A stretch of DNA of 64,000 nucleotides from Thiothrix winogradskyi. Lineage in GTDB: Bacteria > Pseudomonadota > Gammaproteobacteria > Thiotrichales > Thiotrichaceae. Position 1 is the stretch's first letter. Each line of letters opens with the position of its first letter. The position numbers were made by a program, and so were the translations under genes. Where the stretch lies: assembly GCF_021650935.1 (NCBI RefSeq), contig NZ_CP091244.1:3162001-3226000 (forward strand), written 5' to 3'. Below are positions 51,309 to 60,768 of this stretch, piece by piece. Below the pieces are notes generated by a model. That model was given only the letters and a program-made list of their open reading frames with translations, was not told the DNA's origin and made no database searches.

Positions 51309-51905
51309 ATGGCACACATTAAAACCAATCTTACCCGCCGCAGCCTGCTGGTTGCCGCCACATCGGTGGTAGGTGCAAGTGGCGCTGCCGCCATTGCCGC
51401 GCCGTTTCTTGCCTCTTGGTCGCCGAGTGCGCGGGCATTAGCGGCAGGTGCGCCGGTTGAAGTGAACATTAGCAAAGTCGAGCCGGGACAATTGCTGCGC
51501 GTTGTATGGCGCGGCAAGCCGGTCTGGGTCGTGAATCGTACCGATGAAATGCTGGCAAACTTGCCCGCCAACGATGCGAATTTGCGTGATCCCGCTTCCG
51601 CTGTGCTGGAACAGCAACCTGCCTATACGCAAAATGCACACCGTTCCCGCCAGCCGAAATACTTGGTACTCGTGGGGATTTGCACGCATTTGGGTTGCTC
51701 GCCGAGTTACCGCCCCGAAGTTGCGCCGGAAGATTTGGGTGCGGATTGGAAAGGTGGCTGGTATTGCCCCTGCCACGGTTCGCGCTTTGATCTAGCTGGG
51801 CGTGTGTACAAAAACGTACCGGCGGCGACAAACCTGGTCGTGCCGCCGCATTACTTTAAGGATGATGCCACCCTGCTGATTGGTGAGAATGGTAACGTCG
51901 CTTAA
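51309..51905 (+). CDS. Rieske iron-sulfur protein (orphan PetA-like)
   Basis: The 198-residue product has a Tat signal (LTRRSLLVAATSVVG) with the transmembrane anchor of cytochrome bc1 Rieske proteins. The [2Fe-2S] boxes CTHLGC and CPCHGS are present, each with its Cys and His ligands, and an RPEV...GADWKGG loop lies between them. It has no petB or petC neighbour. It is divergent from the bd-like operon, so it may serve that complex. A CTGGAG site precedes the ATG. Confidence 0.9.
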   Translation: MAHIKTNLTRRSLLVAATSVVGASGAAAIAAPFLASWSPSARALAAGAPVEVNISKVEPGQLLRVVWRGKPVWVVNRTDEMLANLPANDANLRDPASAVLEQQPAYTQNAHRSRQPKYLVLVGICTHLGCSPSYRPEVAPEDLGADWKGGWYCPCHGSRFDLAGRVYKNVPAATNLVVPPHYFKDDATLLIGENGNVA

Positions 51906-51936
51906 ACAACACTTGCAGAATTCAAGGATAGAAAAC

Positions 51937-52836
51937 ATGGATGTATTAACCCGATCCGTAATCCTCGCCTGCTTTACCTCAGGCTGCATTGCCCCCGCCC
52001 ATGCGCTGGAATTGCGCTACGGCAGCGGCGATTTCGACATGGGCGCAGCCGCCAAGCCATTTATCAGCATGGATACGTCACTGGAAGTAGACACCTGGAC
52101 GCTGGCAGAACCCCACCGCAATATCAACGCTTCGCCACTGTATTACCAATTCCGCGCCGATTATTTCGACTCGGATACCGTGAACCAGATGACCGACCTT
52201 GCCAGCTTGCCGCTGACCAGTAACCTGCCCGTGATCGGTAGCAGCGTCACGGATTTGATTGCGGACAATACCGCGATTCCCGTCCCCGCCGATTACCGCA
52301 TCCACGGCGTAAACCTTGATGTAGGCGTGGGTTACGATGTGCTAAAAACTGCGCGTGGGCATGTCGGTGTCGGCGTGAATACCGGTGTCAGCACGCCATT
52401 CATGAAAGTGCGCAATGCCCTGCCCGCTGCCAATCTCGCATTGAAAATGCTGGATACCTTTGATACCGAAATCACCACTTACAAAGCCGGTATCGCTGTG
52501 CAAGGCAGCTATCAGGCAACCCCTTGGCTGAAAGTCGCGGGCAATGCCTCCCTCAACCACCAAACTGGCGAGATGGATAACGGCTGGGTCGGCTCCGGCA
52601 TCGACATGGATGGCACGTACCGCACGCTGGAAGTCGAAGCCAAGCTCAAACCCGCCAAACTGCTGAACCAGCCGCAGTTGAAAAATGCCTTTGTCAGCAT
52701 CGGGCATAGCCGCAGTGACTGGGATTACGACAGCGCCGCGATTAACACCCCCATCGGCAGCGCCAGTATTCCGGGTATGTTTGATGCGGATTTTGCGCAT
52801 GACAGTACGTGGATCGGGGCGGGCTACGACTTTTGA
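51937..52836 (+). CDS. Outer-membrane beta-barrel protein
   Basis: The 299-residue protein has a signal peptide (about 1-23, ending AHA). The beta-rich sequence alternates hydrophobic and polar residues (VNLDVGVGYDVLKTARGHVG, FVSIGHSRSDWDYD) and ends in a Phe-terminated strand (WIGAGYDF), as outer-membrane barrels do. I do not recognise the family. The ATG at 51937 follows AAGGAT. It lies 31 bases after the Rieske gene and overlaps the next gene. Confidence 0.75.
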   Translation: MDVLTRSVILACFTSGCIAPAHALELRYGSGDFDMGAAAKPFISMDTSLEVDTWTLAEPHRNINASPLYYQFRADYFDSDTVNQMTDLASLPLTSNLPVIGSSVTDLIADNTAIPVPADYRIHGVNLDVGVGYDVLKTARGHVGVGVNTGVSTPFMKVRNALPAANLALKMLDTFDTEITTYKAGIAVQGSYQATPWLKVAGNASLNHQTGEMDNGWVGSGIDMDGTYRTLEVEAKLKPAKLLNQPQLKNAFVSIGHSRSDWDYDSAAINTPIGSASIPGMFDADFAHDSTWIGAGYDF

Positions 52837-53702
52837 CACTGGCATTGCTGATCATTGCGGGAATTATCATCGGCGTTGCCGCGCTGTTCATGCTCGGCAT
52901 CCACTGGGGCTTTCGTGCGCCACGCCAAATAGAGCAAGGCACGCCAGAGGACTTAGGCTTTGCCTTTGAACAAGTATGGATTCCCAGCGTTGCCAACAAA
53001 CGCTTATTCGGCTGGTTTTTACCCGCTGGCAATGCCACGCAAACGCTGGTCATCCTGCACGGCTGGGGCAGCAATGCAGAACTGATGTTGCCCATCGCCG
53101 CGCCCTTTCAGCAAGCGGGCTTGAATGTGCTGCTCTTCGATGCCCGCAATCACGGGCAAAGTGACACGCACAGCTTTTCCTCCCTGCCACGTTTTGCTGA
53201 AGATTTGGAGAGTGCGCTCGCTTGGTTGCACGCCAATCATCCGACGGCTTGCGAGAAGCTGGCATTGCTGGGGCATTCGGTCGGCGCGGGTGCGGTATTG
53301 CTGGCTGCGTCGCGGCGTACCGACATTGCGGCGGTGATTAGCGTTTCGGCGTTTGCACACCCTGAATGGGTGATGCGCCGTTACCTGCAAACTTTGCATA
53401 TGCCCCACTTCCTGATTCGCGTCATCAACCATTATGTGCAATGGGTGATCGGGCATCGCTTTGCGACAATTGCGCCGCTGAATAGCGTATGCCAAATTAC
53501 CTGCCCCATTTTGTTGGTACACGGGGTAGACGATCAGGTTGTGCCACTCGCGGATGCACATGCCATCATCAGCCATTGCCCGCAAGCGCGTTTAACCCTG
53601 CTGGAAATTCCCGACGCGGGTCACGCCTCCGTCGATAAAATCGAGGAACACGCGCCCGCATTGCTGGCTTTTTTATGGAAGGCGGGTTTCAGGCTATCGT
53701 AG
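52809..53702 (+). CDS. Membrane-anchored alpha/beta hydrolase
   Basis: The 297-residue protein has an N-terminal membrane helix (about 8-30) and a hydrolase fold. The oxyanion segment is LVILHGWGSNAE, the nucleophile elbow LLGHSVGAGA, and the acid and His lie in LLVHGVDDQVVPLADAH and IPDAGHASV. The substrate is unknown. The start is GTG at 52809, overlapping the barrel gene by 28 bases; a TTG at 52833 with a TTGA overlap is also possible. Confidence 0.85.
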   Translation: MDRGGLRLLTLALLIIAGIIIGVAALFMLGIHWGFRAPRQIEQGTPEDLGFAFEQVWIPSVANKRLFGWFLPAGNATQTLVILHGWGSNAELMLPIAAPFQQAGLNVLLFDARNHGQSDTHSFSSLPRFAEDLESALAWLHANHPTACEKLALLGHSVGAGAVLLAASRRTDIAAVISVSAFAHPEWVMRRYLQTLHMPHFLIRVINHYVQWVIGHRFATIAPLNSVCQITCPILLVHGVDDQVVPLADAHAIISHCPQARLTLLEIPDAGHASVDKIEEHAPALLAFLWKAGFRLS

Positions 53703-53731
53703 CGGCTGTTTTATTTTTTGGAGACCCGCTG

Positions 53732-54196
53732 ATGTTACAAGCCAAGCAACCTGCCCCCGCGTTCAGTTCCCCCAATCAGCACGGCAAAACCGTGTCACTG
53801 GCTGATTTCGCAGGCAAACAACACGTCGTGCTGTACTTTTACCCCAAAGACGATACCCCCGGCTGCACCATTGAAGCGAACGAATTCACCGCACTGGCAG
53901 CCGAATTTGCCGCGCATAATGCCGTGGTGATCGGGGTCAGCAAGGATGATTGCGGCAGCCATCAAGCCTTCATCGACAAATTCGGGCTAAAAGTGGAACT
54001 GTTGGCGGATACGTCCGGCGAAGTCTGCGCGGCTTATGGCGTGTGGCAGGAAAAGGAAAAGAACGGCGTGAAAAAAATGGGCATTGTGCGTTCCACCTTC
54101 GTCATCGACAAAAAGGGAATGCTGGTGGAAGCGTTGTATCAGGTCGATCCGAACGGACACGCACAAGCGATGTTGGATGTGATCAAACAGCAATAA
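53732..54196 (+). CDS. bcp: Thioredoxin-dependent peroxiredoxin Bcp
   Basis: The 154-residue atypical 2-Cys peroxiredoxin has PAPAFSSPNQHGKTVSLADFAGK and VVLYFYPKDDTPGCTIEA, with the peroxidatic Cys in PGCT. A second Cys in KDDCGSH may resolve it. It also has IVRSTFVIDKKGMLVEA. It reduces peroxides using thioredoxin. GGAGACCCGCTG precedes the ATG. The frame opens at 53675 in the preceding gene. Confidence 0.95.
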   Translation: MLQAKQPAPAFSSPNQHGKTVSLADFAGKQHVVLYFYPKDDTPGCTIEANEFTALAAEFAAHNAVVIGVSKDDCGSHQAFIDKFGLKVELLADTSGEVCAAYGVWQEKEKNGVKKMGIVRSTFVIDKKGMLVEALYQVDPNGHAQAMLDVIKQQ

Positions 54197-54293
54197 CCCA
54201 GCACTTTAGTTTGCTATTTTTCAATGCCAAACCAGCCAGCAACCACTAGAATCCCCCACTTTTAACGCTTTACACTTGTAGAAGGAATTTCCC

Positions 54294-54680
54294 ATGAAAC
54301 ACATGATGTTGCAAGAAAAATACCCCGTTTTTACGCTGGAAGTTGGTAAAAACGAACTGGCAAACCCCACCATGCAGGGCATCGTGGATTATTTCTTGGC
54401 AAAAATCGAAGAACATCCGGTGGCGCGTTTCATTGCGGTGTTTGATCACTATTCCCACACCAAAGCCCTGCCACAAGGCGAAATCAACCCCGCGATTTTG
54501 GACGCAAAAGATGTGGTCTTCTGCTTCGGAACACACCTGCCTAACCCTCAAGTTTTGGCAGTGCGCCCGCGTTCCATCGGCATTGCAGAAATGGCTGATA
54601 GTTTTGTGGTGAGCTACATGGAAGCCCCCATGCCATTGGCGAACAACGCGATGGAAGCGTGGGTAACTGCGTTAAAATGA
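54294..54680 (+). CDS. DUF6858-like conserved hypothetical protein
   Basis: The 128-residue cytoplasmic protein opens MLQEKYPVFTLEVGKNE. Conserved-looking blocks are FIAVFDHYSHTKALP, INPAILDAKDVVFCFG, LPNPQVLAVRPRSIGIAEMADSFVVSYMEAPMP and a final AMEAWV. I recall this as DUF6858, function unknown; that assignment is from memory. It overlaps the TehA-like gene by four bases (ATGA). Confidence 0.75.
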   Translation: MKHMMLQEKYPVFTLEVGKNELANPTMQGIVDYFLAKIEEHPVARFIAVFDHYSHTKALPQGEINPAILDAKDVVFCFGTHLPNPQVLAVRPRSIGIAEMADSFVVSYMEAPMPLANNAMEAWVTALK

Positions 54681-55657
54681 AACCTGTCATGGATACCCAC
54701 ACACCACACGGGCGTTTAGCCTTTTTCCCGATCTCCTTCTTTTCAGTGGTGATGGGTTTGTCAGGTCTGACAATTGCGTGGGAAAAAGCCCAGCAGGTGT
54801 TTCAGCTTGATTGGGGGATTACCCCTTGGCTGGTTGGACTGACTGTCGGCGTATTCAGCCTGCTGTTACTGATGTATCTGAGTAAACTTTGGCGGCATCC
54901 ACAACGTGTAGCGCAAGAATTAGCGCACCCGGTCAAACTGAGCTTTTTCCCAACGATTTCGATCAGTTTGTTGCTGATTGCGGCGGCATTGCAGGGAATG
55001 AATGTCAGTTTTGTGTTACCCGTATGGGCAGCGGGAATCTTGCTGCATCTGGCGCTTACGCTGTATGTGGTGAATAAATGGATGCATCACGAACATTTCC
55101 AGATTCAACACATTAACCCCGCGTGGTTTATCCCGGCGGTGGGGAATGTGATTGTCCCGGTCGCGGGTGTGCCGTTGGGGTTTGTGGATGTGTCGTGGTT
55201 TTTCTTTAGCATCGGCATGTTTTTCTGGCTGATTTTAATGACGTTGGTGTTTAACCGCATGATTTTCCATCAAGCAATTGATGTGTTTTTACTGCCAACC
55301 TTGTTCATTTTAATTGCGCCGCCAGCAGTCGGGTTTATTGCCTATATGCGCTTGGAAAATGAGCTGGATGCGTTGGCGCGGATGCTGTATTTCTTCGGGC
55401 TATTTTTGACGCTGCTGTTACTGAGCCAGTTTGGGCGGTTTGCTAAGTTGAAATTTGGTTTGCCTTGGTGGGCGTATTCATTCCCGACGGCAGCGATTAC
55501 GATTGCGAGCTTTGTGATGTATGAAAAATCGCACGTCATGGCGTATCAGTGGATTGCGACTGGCTTGCTGGCAATGCTGACGGCATTGGTCACATTGCTG
55601 GTGGTATTAACGCTCAGAGCCGTGTTCAAACACGAGATTTGCAAGCCGGGGCATTAA
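54677..55657 (+). CDS. SLAC1/TehA family channel or transporter
   Basis: The 326-residue protein has about ten membrane helices and the family start GRLAFFPISFFSVVMGLSGL. A central Phe gate is expected, and LSFFPTISISLLLIAAAL and NPAWFIPAVGNVIVPVAG follow the family pattern. Relatives carry anions such as tellurite-linked ions, malate, sulfite or nitrate. The substrate cannot be inferred from sequence, but sulfite export would fit a sulfur oxidiser. An internal ATG at 54689 is another start. Confidence 0.85.
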   Translation: MKPVMDTHTPHGRLAFFPISFFSVVMGLSGLTIAWEKAQQVFQLDWGITPWLVGLTVGVFSLLLLMYLSKLWRHPQRVAQELAHPVKLSFFPTISISLLLIAAALQGMNVSFVLPVWAAGILLHLALTLYVVNKWMHHEHFQIQHINPAWFIPAVGNVIVPVAGVPLGFVDVSWFFFSIGMFFWLILMTLVFNRMIFHQAIDVFLLPTLFILIAPPAVGFIAYMRLENELDALARMLYFFGLFLTLLLLSQFGRFAKLKFGLPWWAYSFPTAAITIASFVMYEKSHVMAYQWIATGLLAMLTALVTLLVVLTLRAVFKHEICKPGH

Positions 55658-55734
55658 GCACGGCGCTGGACTGGACAACGGCGGTGCTTAATAGTCTAAT
55701 TCCTGCATTGCAATAATTGACAAGAACTACCCCC

Positions 55735-57402
55735 ATGAGCGAAGAAACCAGCAAACCACTCAATTTTATTGAACGTATCGTCAAAGAAGACGTTGAAAGC
55801 GGCAAAATCACCAATGTGCGCACGCGCTTCCCCCCCGAACCCAACGGCTATTTGCACATTGGTCACGCCAAATCCATCTGGCTGAACTTTGGTTTGGCGC
55901 AGAAATTCGGCGGCAAGTGCAACCTGCGCATGGATGACACCAACCCGGAAAAAGAAGACGAAGAATACGTCGAATCCATCAAAGCGGATGTGCAATGGCT
56001 AGGTTATCAATGGGATGGCGACGTACATTACGCCTCCGACTATTTCGACCAGTTGTATGATTGGGCGGTTTACCTGATTAAAGCGGGCAAGGCGTTTGTG
56101 TGCGATTTGACCGCTGACGAAATGCGGGCATACCGTGGCACGTTGACCGAAACGGGCAAAGAAAGCCCCTTCCGCACCCGTTCTATCGAAGAAAACCTCG
56201 AACTGTTCACGCAGATGCGTGACGGTGCATTCCCCGATGGCAGCCGCACGTTGCGCGTGAAGATTGATATGGCATCGTCCAATATCAATTTGCGCGATCC
56301 GGTGATTTACCGCATTAAACGCGCCACGCATCATCAAACAGGCGATAAATGGTGCATTTACCCATCTTACGATTACGCTCACGGGCAAAGTGACGCGATT
56401 GAAGGCATTTCGCATTCGGTGTGTACGCTGGAATTTGAAGTGCATCGTCCGTTGTATGACTGGTTTATCGACAATATTCCCGTGCCTGCGCAACCGCATC
56501 AGTACGAATTTTCACGCCTCAACATCAATTACACCGTCACTAGCAAGCGTAAGCTCAAGCAATTGGTGGATGAAAAGCACGTTGATGGCTGGAATGATCC
56601 GCGTATGCCGACCGTTTCCGGCTTGCGCCGTCGGGGTTTCACCCCCAAAGCCATCAATGATTTCTGCGAAATGGCAGGCGTCACCAAGGTCGAAGGCGTG
56701 GTTGACCTTGGCATGTTGGAATTCGCTATCCGCGAAGATTTGAACAACATTTCCCCGCGTGCCATGTGCGTCTTGCGTCCGCTCAAAGTCACGCTGACCA
56801 ATTACCCAGAAGACCAAGTGGAAATCATGACCGCCCATGTCCATCCGCAAAATGAGGCAATGGGTACGCGCGAAATGCCGTTCTGCCGCGAAATCCTGAT
56901 TGATCAGGACGATTTCCGCGAAGAAGCCAACAAGCAGTATAAGCGCTTGGTGTTGGGCAAACGGGTACGCTTGCGCAATAGCTACGTGATTGAGGCGGAT
57001 GAAGCGGTGAAAGATGCCGACGGCAATATCATCGAAATTCGCGCTCGCGTGATTGAAGACACGGTTGGCAAAGACCCAGCCGATGGCGTGAAAGCCAAGG
57101 GCGTGATTCACTGGGTGTCAGCACGTAATAACGTGGATTGCGAAGTGCGTTTGTATGACCGCTTGTTCAGCGACCCGGCACCGGATGCGGGTGGTAAAAA
57201 CTTCTTGGAATTCATGAATCCGCACAGTTTGGAAATCCTCAACGGCTGTAAAGGTGAAATCGGGCTGGTGCAAGCCACGCTGGAAGACCGTTATCAGTTT
57301 GAGCGGGAGGGGTATTTTGTGTTGGATTCCAAGTATTCGGCTGCCGATAAGCTGGTGTTTAACCGGGTAATTGGGTTGCGGGATACTTGGGAGAAGAAGT
57401 AG
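55735..57402 (+). CDS. glnS: Glutaminyl-tRNA synthetase
   Basis: GlnRS charges tRNA-Gln directly in gammaproteobacteria. The 555-residue protein has RFPPEPNGYLHIGHAKSIW with HIGH, the YDYAHGQSDAIEGISHSVCTLEF block and NYTVTSKRKL as the KMSKS-like loop (VTSKR). The C-terminal two beta-barrel anticodon domains follow. Its length is typical. The frame opens at 55717; the ATG at 55735 is the start by homology (MSEETSKPLNF). Confidence 0.97.
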   Translation: MSEETSKPLNFIERIVKEDVESGKITNVRTRFPPEPNGYLHIGHAKSIWLNFGLAQKFGGKCNLRMDDTNPEKEDEEYVESIKADVQWLGYQWDGDVHYASDYFDQLYDWAVYLIKAGKAFVCDLTADEMRAYRGTLTETGKESPFRTRSIEENLELFTQMRDGAFPDGSRTLRVKIDMASSNINLRDPVIYRIKRATHHQTGDKWCIYPSYDYAHGQSDAIEGISHSVCTLEFEVHRPLYDWFIDNIPVPAQPHQYEFSRLNINYTVTSKRKLKQLVDEKHVDGWNDPRMPTVSGLRRRGFTPKAINDFCEMAGVTKVEGVVDLGMLEFAIREDLNNISPRAMCVLRPLKVTLTNYPEDQVEIMTAHVHPQNEAMGTREMPFCREILIDQDDFREEANKQYKRLVLGKRVRLRNSYVIEADEAVKDADGNIIEIRARVIEDTVGKDPADGVKAKGVIHWVSARNNVDCEVRLYDRLFSDPAPDAGGKNFLEFMNPHSLEILNGCKGEIGLVQATLEDRYQFEREGYFVLDSKYSAADKLVFNRVIGLRDTWEKK

Positions 57403-57403
57403 A

Positions 57404-57456
57404 AGACCCTCACCCCCCGCCCCCCTCTCCCGGAGGTAGAGGGGGAGGAAGAAGGG
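57404..57456. repeat. C-rich REP-like palindrome after glnS
   Basis: CCCCCTCT (57421-57428) pairs with AGAGGGGG (57438-57445). Outer GACCCT and AAGGGTT arms are weaker. It lies between the convergent glnS and the following membrane protein gene and could help end both transcripts. It resembles the elements at 8771 and 48101. Confidence 0.6.
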
Positions 57457-57741
57457 TTAGAGCTTGAATGACAGGAGCATTGCTGCGATAAAAGCCGCCA
57501 AGTATATCCACGGGAAGGCGATTAGGTAGGTGATGAGGTGGGTTGTGCCTGCGGCATACGCCCACCATGCGCCAATGCCTGAAATCGCAAAGGCTAACGG
57601 CACGCCAAACGCGGCGATTAGTAGTGCGCCCGCCCAGGCGACTTGCATATTGGCGATGCTCATGACGCTGCCCATCGCCAAGAATGCGCCGAGAAGAACG
57701 CCAATCACACTGACGAGGGTGTTGATCCAGAGTGTTGCCAT
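57457..57741 (-). CDS. Small membrane protein, three to four helices
   Basis: The 94-residue product starts MATLWINTLVSVIGVLLGAF and consists almost entirely of hydrophobic helices, with few charged residues. I do not recognise the family. The ATG at 57741 follows GGGGAAAC and is preferred over a longer frame from 57780. It is not clearly part of the pqi operon, although it follows pqiB on the same strand after 43 bases. Confidence 0.65.
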   Translation of the reverse strand: MATLWINTLVSVIGVLLGAFLAMGSVMSIANMQVAWAGALLIAAFGVPLAFAISGIGAWWAYAAGTTHLITYLIAFPWIYLAAFIAAMLLSFKL

Positions 57742-57784
57742 TGATGTTTCCCCTGTATTGATTGGGTAGCACGATACCACAACA

Positions 57785-59449
57785 TCATTCCCCCTGCTTA
57801 CCGCGCAGCAGTGAACTGGGCTGGCGTTGTAACGTTTCAGTCAAACTGCGTAACGCGCGGGAAGCAGCGGTCACCTCCTCCAACATCTCTTGCAACTGGT
57901 GTTGGGTGGGGGAGTTTTGTGCCGTCAAACGGTCAATCTGCGCCATCGAGCCTTGGATTCTTTGCATGGTGTTACCCAAATCCTGACTGATTTTATTGAC
58001 ATCGCTGGTCACACTGGGCAAGGTGTTTTTATCCACGGTTTTAAGCGTTTCCTTAGCGGCCTTCACCGCTTGTTCCGCCTCGGATAATACCTGATTGAGA
58101 TTATCCACGGTTTTATCCAATTTACCGCTATTCACCAATTTATTAATGCCAGCCAAGGTTTCATCAAGGCTTTGCATAATATCAGCAGCTAAGAAAGGTA
58201 ATTCTTCAAACGCTGTTCCGGTGGTGGGAAATTCACTGTAAAACTGCGTCGTCTTAATGGTTGCCGGTAGCGCATCCTTTTCCATACTGAGCGTAATCAC
58301 TTTCTGCCCGGTTAGAAAACTCACGGTATCCAGCTTAGCACGTAAGCCTTTTTCCACTAATTGACGCATGGCGACTTCACCGGTTTCCTTGGTGAAAGAT
58401 TCATCGAAATATTGAGGCTGGATATACACCAACACCGGCACGCGCACTGCCAATGAATCCATATCCATTTTCATGCCAATGTTTTCAACTTTACCAATGG
58501 GAATTCCCTGAAACTCTACATCTGACCCCACACCCATACCGCGCACAGAACCATCAAAGTACATGACGTAATACAATCTAGTCGCGTATTGTTTTTCCTG
58601 TGAGTCCGCGTAATTGCGATGTAATACAAAGGTATCCCCCTGTTTACTTACGTCACCACCTGCGACTCCGGCAGGCGTTTCAAATGCAACACCCCCGATC
58701 AGTACGGAAATCAACGATTCCATGCGGAATTCTGCACCCGTTGAATTCATATTAAGTTCTACGCCACTGGCATTCCAGAAGCGGGTATTTTCATGCACAT
58801 AGCGAAAATAAGGTGCACGAATAAACAGTTCCAATTGCACGCGATCCTGATTATCCAGCAATTCGTAATCGATCACCTCACCAACCTGCAATTGTTTGTA
58901 AAAGACTGGCGCTCCCACGTCCATTGAACCTAAAGAATCCGATATTAAGAAAAAACGCTTACCGTCTTCGGCGGGTGTAATAACAGGAGGGCGTTCCGCA
59001 CCTTTATAAAAACTCTGGTCATCGTTATTCGTTCCCGGATCCATGCCAATATAGGAGCCAGAAAATAATGTCCCCAAACCGGATACTCCAGAACGGTTCA
59101 CACGCGGGCGTACCACCCAAAAACTGGCATCACTGCCCAGATGCCGCCCGATTTCTTTATTTAACTCGATAACGGCTTCAATGTGTTTTAGCTCATTATC
59201 CAATTTGAGCTTTTTGACTTTGCCAACCGTTACCGCTTTGTAGCGCACTTCGGTTTTGCCCGATTCAATACCTTCTGCACTGGAAAATTGCACCGTTACA
59301 ATCGGACCGCGCTGATACCACGCCTGAAACAATAACCAGAAACCAATCAATAATGCCGCCAACGGAATTAACCATACCAGCGAAGGCCAGCGCTGCTCCC
59401 GCAATTCCACATCCGGCAGATTATCATCAAGCCCTTTATTATCATGCAT
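57785..59449 (-). CDS. pqiB: PqiB-type MCE protein
   Basis: PqiB forms a periplasm-spanning tube for lipid transport between the two membranes. The 554-residue protein has one N-terminal membrane helix (about 27-48), then three MCE domains (first GPIVTVQFSSAEGIESGKTEVRY, second RFFLISDSLGSMDVG, third YYVMYFDGSVRGMGVGSDVEFQGIPIG). A long helical C-terminal region follows (about 420-530). It overlaps the second pqiA by eight bases. No pqiC is next to it. Confidence 0.94.
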   Translation of the reverse strand: MHDNKGLDDNLPDVELREQRWPSLVWLIPLAALLIGFWLLFQAWYQRGPIVTVQFSSAEGIESGKTEVRYKAVTVGKVKKLKLDNELKHIEAVIELNKEIGRHLGSDASFWVVRPRVNRSGVSGLGTLFSGSYIGMDPGTNNDDQSFYKGAERPPVITPAEDGKRFFLISDSLGSMDVGAPVFYKQLQVGEVIDYELLDNQDRVQLELFIRAPYFRYVHENTRFWNASGVELNMNSTGAEFRMESLISVLIGGVAFETPAGVAGGDVSKQGDTFVLHRNYADSQEKQYATRLYYVMYFDGSVRGMGVGSDVEFQGIPIGKVENIGMKMDMDSLAVRVPVLVYIQPQYFDESFTKETGEVAMRQLVEKGLRAKLDTVSFLTGQKVITLSMEKDALPATIKTTQFYSEFPTTGTAFEELPFLAADIMQSLDETLAGINKLVNSGKLDKTVDNLNQVLSEAEQAVKAAKETLKTVDKNTLPSVTSDVNKISQDLGNTMQRIQGSMAQIDRLTAQNSPTQHQLQEMLEEVTAASRALRSLTETLQRQPSSLLRGKQGE

Positions 59450-60077
59450 TCTGCTGTTCCTCTTGCCGGGTAATATCCCAGATCAAGTGCTCATCCAACG
59501 TCCGGGCAGCAAACATGGTTAACACCACCACCGCCGCAAATGACAAACTGCCCAGATTGGCATCAACCCGCGCCAAATTGCCAAATTGTACCAGCCCCAC
59601 CAAAATCGCAATCACAAACACATCCACCATTGACCAGCGCCCCACGTATTCGGTGATACGATACAAGCGCATCCGGTCATATTGCCGCCAGCGTGAACGC
59701 CGCTGAATACTGATCAACAAAAAACTTAAGGTAAACAATTTCAACAAAGGCACGACAATGCTCGCCACAAACACAATCAATGCCAGCGGCCACTGCCCGG
59801 CTTCCAGCAAATGGTAGACGCCAGTAATAATGGTATCTGGTTGCCCTGCCCCCAACATATACACGCTCATAATTGGCAACATATTCGCCGGAATATACAA
59901 AATGGCAGCAGCGATCAGCAACGCCCAAGTGACTTCCACACTATTGGACTGCTGTGCAAACTTCACCCGCGCCCCACAACGCGGGCAATGCATGACCTCG
60001 AAGCGCTTCAGTTGCCGGGGCGGATGGCTCAAATGGCTACAAACACGGCATTGCAGCAAAGCCCCGTGCTCAGCCAT
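59442..60077 (-). CDS. pqiA: PqiA family membrane protein, second copy
   Basis: The 211-residue protein has an N-terminal zinc-ribbon-like block (CRVCSHLSHPPRQ and CPRCGARV) and four membrane helices, with PANMLPIMSVYMLGAGQ and GRWSMVDVFVIAILVGLV typical of PqiA. E. coli PqiA contains two such halves in one chain; here they are separate genes. The ATG at 60077 follows GGAG and overlaps the previous gene by eight bases. Confidence 0.93.
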   Translation of the reverse strand: MAEHGALLQCRVCSHLSHPPRQLKRFEVMHCPRCGARVKFAQQSNSVEVTWALLIAAAILYIPANMLPIMSVYMLGAGQPDTIITGVYHLLEAGQWPLALIVFVASIVVPLLKLFTLSFLLISIQRRSRWRQYDRMRLYRITEYVGRWSMVDVFVIAILVGLVQFGNLARVDANLGSLSFAAVVVLTMFAARTLDEHLIWDITRQEEQQNA

Positions 60078-60684
60078 GCTTTTTCTCCAGCGCACGCCAG
60101 ACGCTAAACGGGTCCAATAATGCCGTGGCTGCCGCCATCGTCAGGATAAGACCCGCAAATGACCAGAAAGCCGCCCCCACAATTAGCGTAGCGAGATCAC
60201 CCAATTTCACCACTGCGACCAGCACCCCTAACATAAAAACTTCCAACATCCCCCACGGTTTGAGTTCACGCATCCAACGGAACAAAAAAATCGCCATGTT
60301 CGAGCGCCAGCGATAGCGAATAGTCAACACCACCACCAAGAGCGTCAGCAATTCAAATAAGGGGAAAACGATAATATTGAGAATAATCAGCCCTGCCAAA
60401 ATAGGGTAGCCCTGATCCCAAAATGCTAGGCTCGCCCCCAGCAAATGCAACTCCTGTTCCGCCCCTTGTGCGCGTAAACCCAATAACGGAAACACATTGG
60501 TCAACACAAACAACGTCAGCCCTGCTAAGGTCAGCGCCAACACCGCATCCAGCATATTCGGGCGATTGCGGTATAATACCGCCCCACAACGGCTACAATT
60601 CGCGGTTTTACCCGGCGCGACCGGGCGATAACGGTGCAACTGACCGCATTCCTGGCAGGCGATAGGTTCGGCTGAAACTGACAT
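60070..60684 (-). CDS. pqiA: PqiA family membrane protein, first copy
   Basis: The 204-residue protein has Cys pairs CQECGQ and CSRCGAVLY, then four membrane helices with LFVLTNVFPLLGLRAQG and ELKPWGMLEVFMLGVLVAVVKLGDLATL. It is the N-terminal half of a classical PqiA. PqiAB proteins transport lipids across the envelope. The start is either ATG 60684 or a codon up to 60723; no strong ribosome-binding site decides. Confidence 0.92.
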   Translation of the reverse strand: MSVSAEPIACQECGQLHRYRPVAPGKTANCSRCGAVLYRNRPNMLDAVLALTLAGLTLFVLTNVFPLLGLRAQGAEQELHLLGASLAFWDQGYPILAGLIILNIIVFPLFELLTLLVVVLTIRYRWRSNMAIFLFRWMRELKPWGMLEVFMLGVLVAVVKLGDLATLIVGAAFWSFAGLILTMAAATALLDPFSVWRALEKKHG

Positions 60685-60768
60685 GAATGATGCAATTAAA
60701 TCCACACATAGAATTGCGTGCATTGTATCGTACTTAGGCTAAATCTGCCTGAACCACCGCTATTTGCT

